From Trebonia sp963759545 (GTDB taxonomy: Bacteria > Actinomycetota > Actinomycetes > Streptosporangiales > Streptosporangiaceae), in contig CAVXAB010000004.1 in assembly GCA_963759545.1 (NCBI GenBank), positions 62,001-126,000 on the forward strand: a stretch of 64,000 bases of DNA, given 5' to 3'. Made by a program: the position numbers and the translations under genes. Every line of letters begins with the position of its first letter. Position 1 is the first letter of the stretch. This document shows positions 63,922-64,000 of this stretch, one piece after another. Below the pieces are notes generated by a model. That model did no database searches. It was not told where the DNA came from and saw only the letters and a list, made by a program, of their open reading frames with translations.

Positions 63922-64000
63922 CTATCCGGCTGCCGCCATGGCGGCGCGAACGGCGGACGGGCTAAGCGTGAGGATGCCGTCGATGCTCTCTATGTAGCCG
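63922..64000 (-). CDS. C-terminus of an unidentified protein, extending past the window
   Basis: The minus strand reads GYIESIDGILTLSPSAVRAAMAAAG and a TAG at 63922-63924. It is open to the window edge, with an actinobacterial GC3 pattern but no recognisable domain. Could be the end of any gene; existence is only probable. Confidence 0.35.
   Translation of the reverse strand, partial: GYIESIDGILTLSPSAVRAAMAAAG

Overview
This is a high-GC actinobacterial chromosome segment. Evidence includes the PIM-lipid genes (pgsA, patA, pimA), F420-type oxidoreductases, heavy use of GTG and TTG starts, and the conserved actinobacterial order relA-apt-secF-secD-yajC / ruvB-ruvA-ruvC / yebC-pdxT-pdxS / pimA-patA-pgsA / HIT. 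The order cannot be fixed from sequence alone. No tRNA, rRNA, CRISPR array, insertion sequence or prophage was recognised.

Layout. 1-6.3 kb: a truncated lipoprotein deacetylase, a hypothetical gene, an arsR/arsI metalloid module, nadK, an SDR, a RidA protein and a first mazEF-like toxin-antitoxin pair. 6.6-31.6 kb: the housekeeping block (stringent response, purine salvage, protein export, Holliday-junction resolution, vitamin B6, phosphatidylinositol mannosides, an EF-G paralogue, HIT, Tex). 31.7-41.2 kb: valS, two paralogous acetyltransferases, a GntR-controlled RraA-type aldolase/PrpF-type isomerase pair, a VOC protein and dtd. 41.3-51.1 kb: a nitrogen cluster of asparaginase, type III glutamine synthetase-like enzyme and XRE-cupin regulator, convergent with a split glutamate-synthase-like operon (glxBCD), Usp proteins, a sarcosine-oxidase-like flavoprotein and an amino-acid permease. 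51.1-51.7 kb: a gene graveyard. 51.7-59 kb: an LLM oxidoreductase, an L,D-transpeptidase with a minisatellite, homogentisate dioxygenase, a HAD enzyme, a DinB protein and a methyltransferase. 59-64 kb: a second mazEF-like pair, then a run of regulators (MarR-like, MarR, HxlR, GlxA/AraC) with a SnoaL protein and an EamA exporter.

The most interesting signals are non-coding. Three small dispersed element families recur between genes: (i) a G/C-tract element with three successive hairpins at the 5' ends of ruvB and pdxT, plus a partial copy before pimA, with paired substitutions that keep the stems; (ii) a 17-nt palindrome followed by a hairpin, at about 1.1 and 17.8 kb; (iii) a 48-nt palindrome at 21.3 and 51.6 kb.

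Caution: about 20 genes are interrupted by apparent single-base frameshifts, usually in G/C-rich runs and including essential genes (valS, secF, pgsA, pimA). Most are probably assembly indels. Joined coordinates below span the intended gene.
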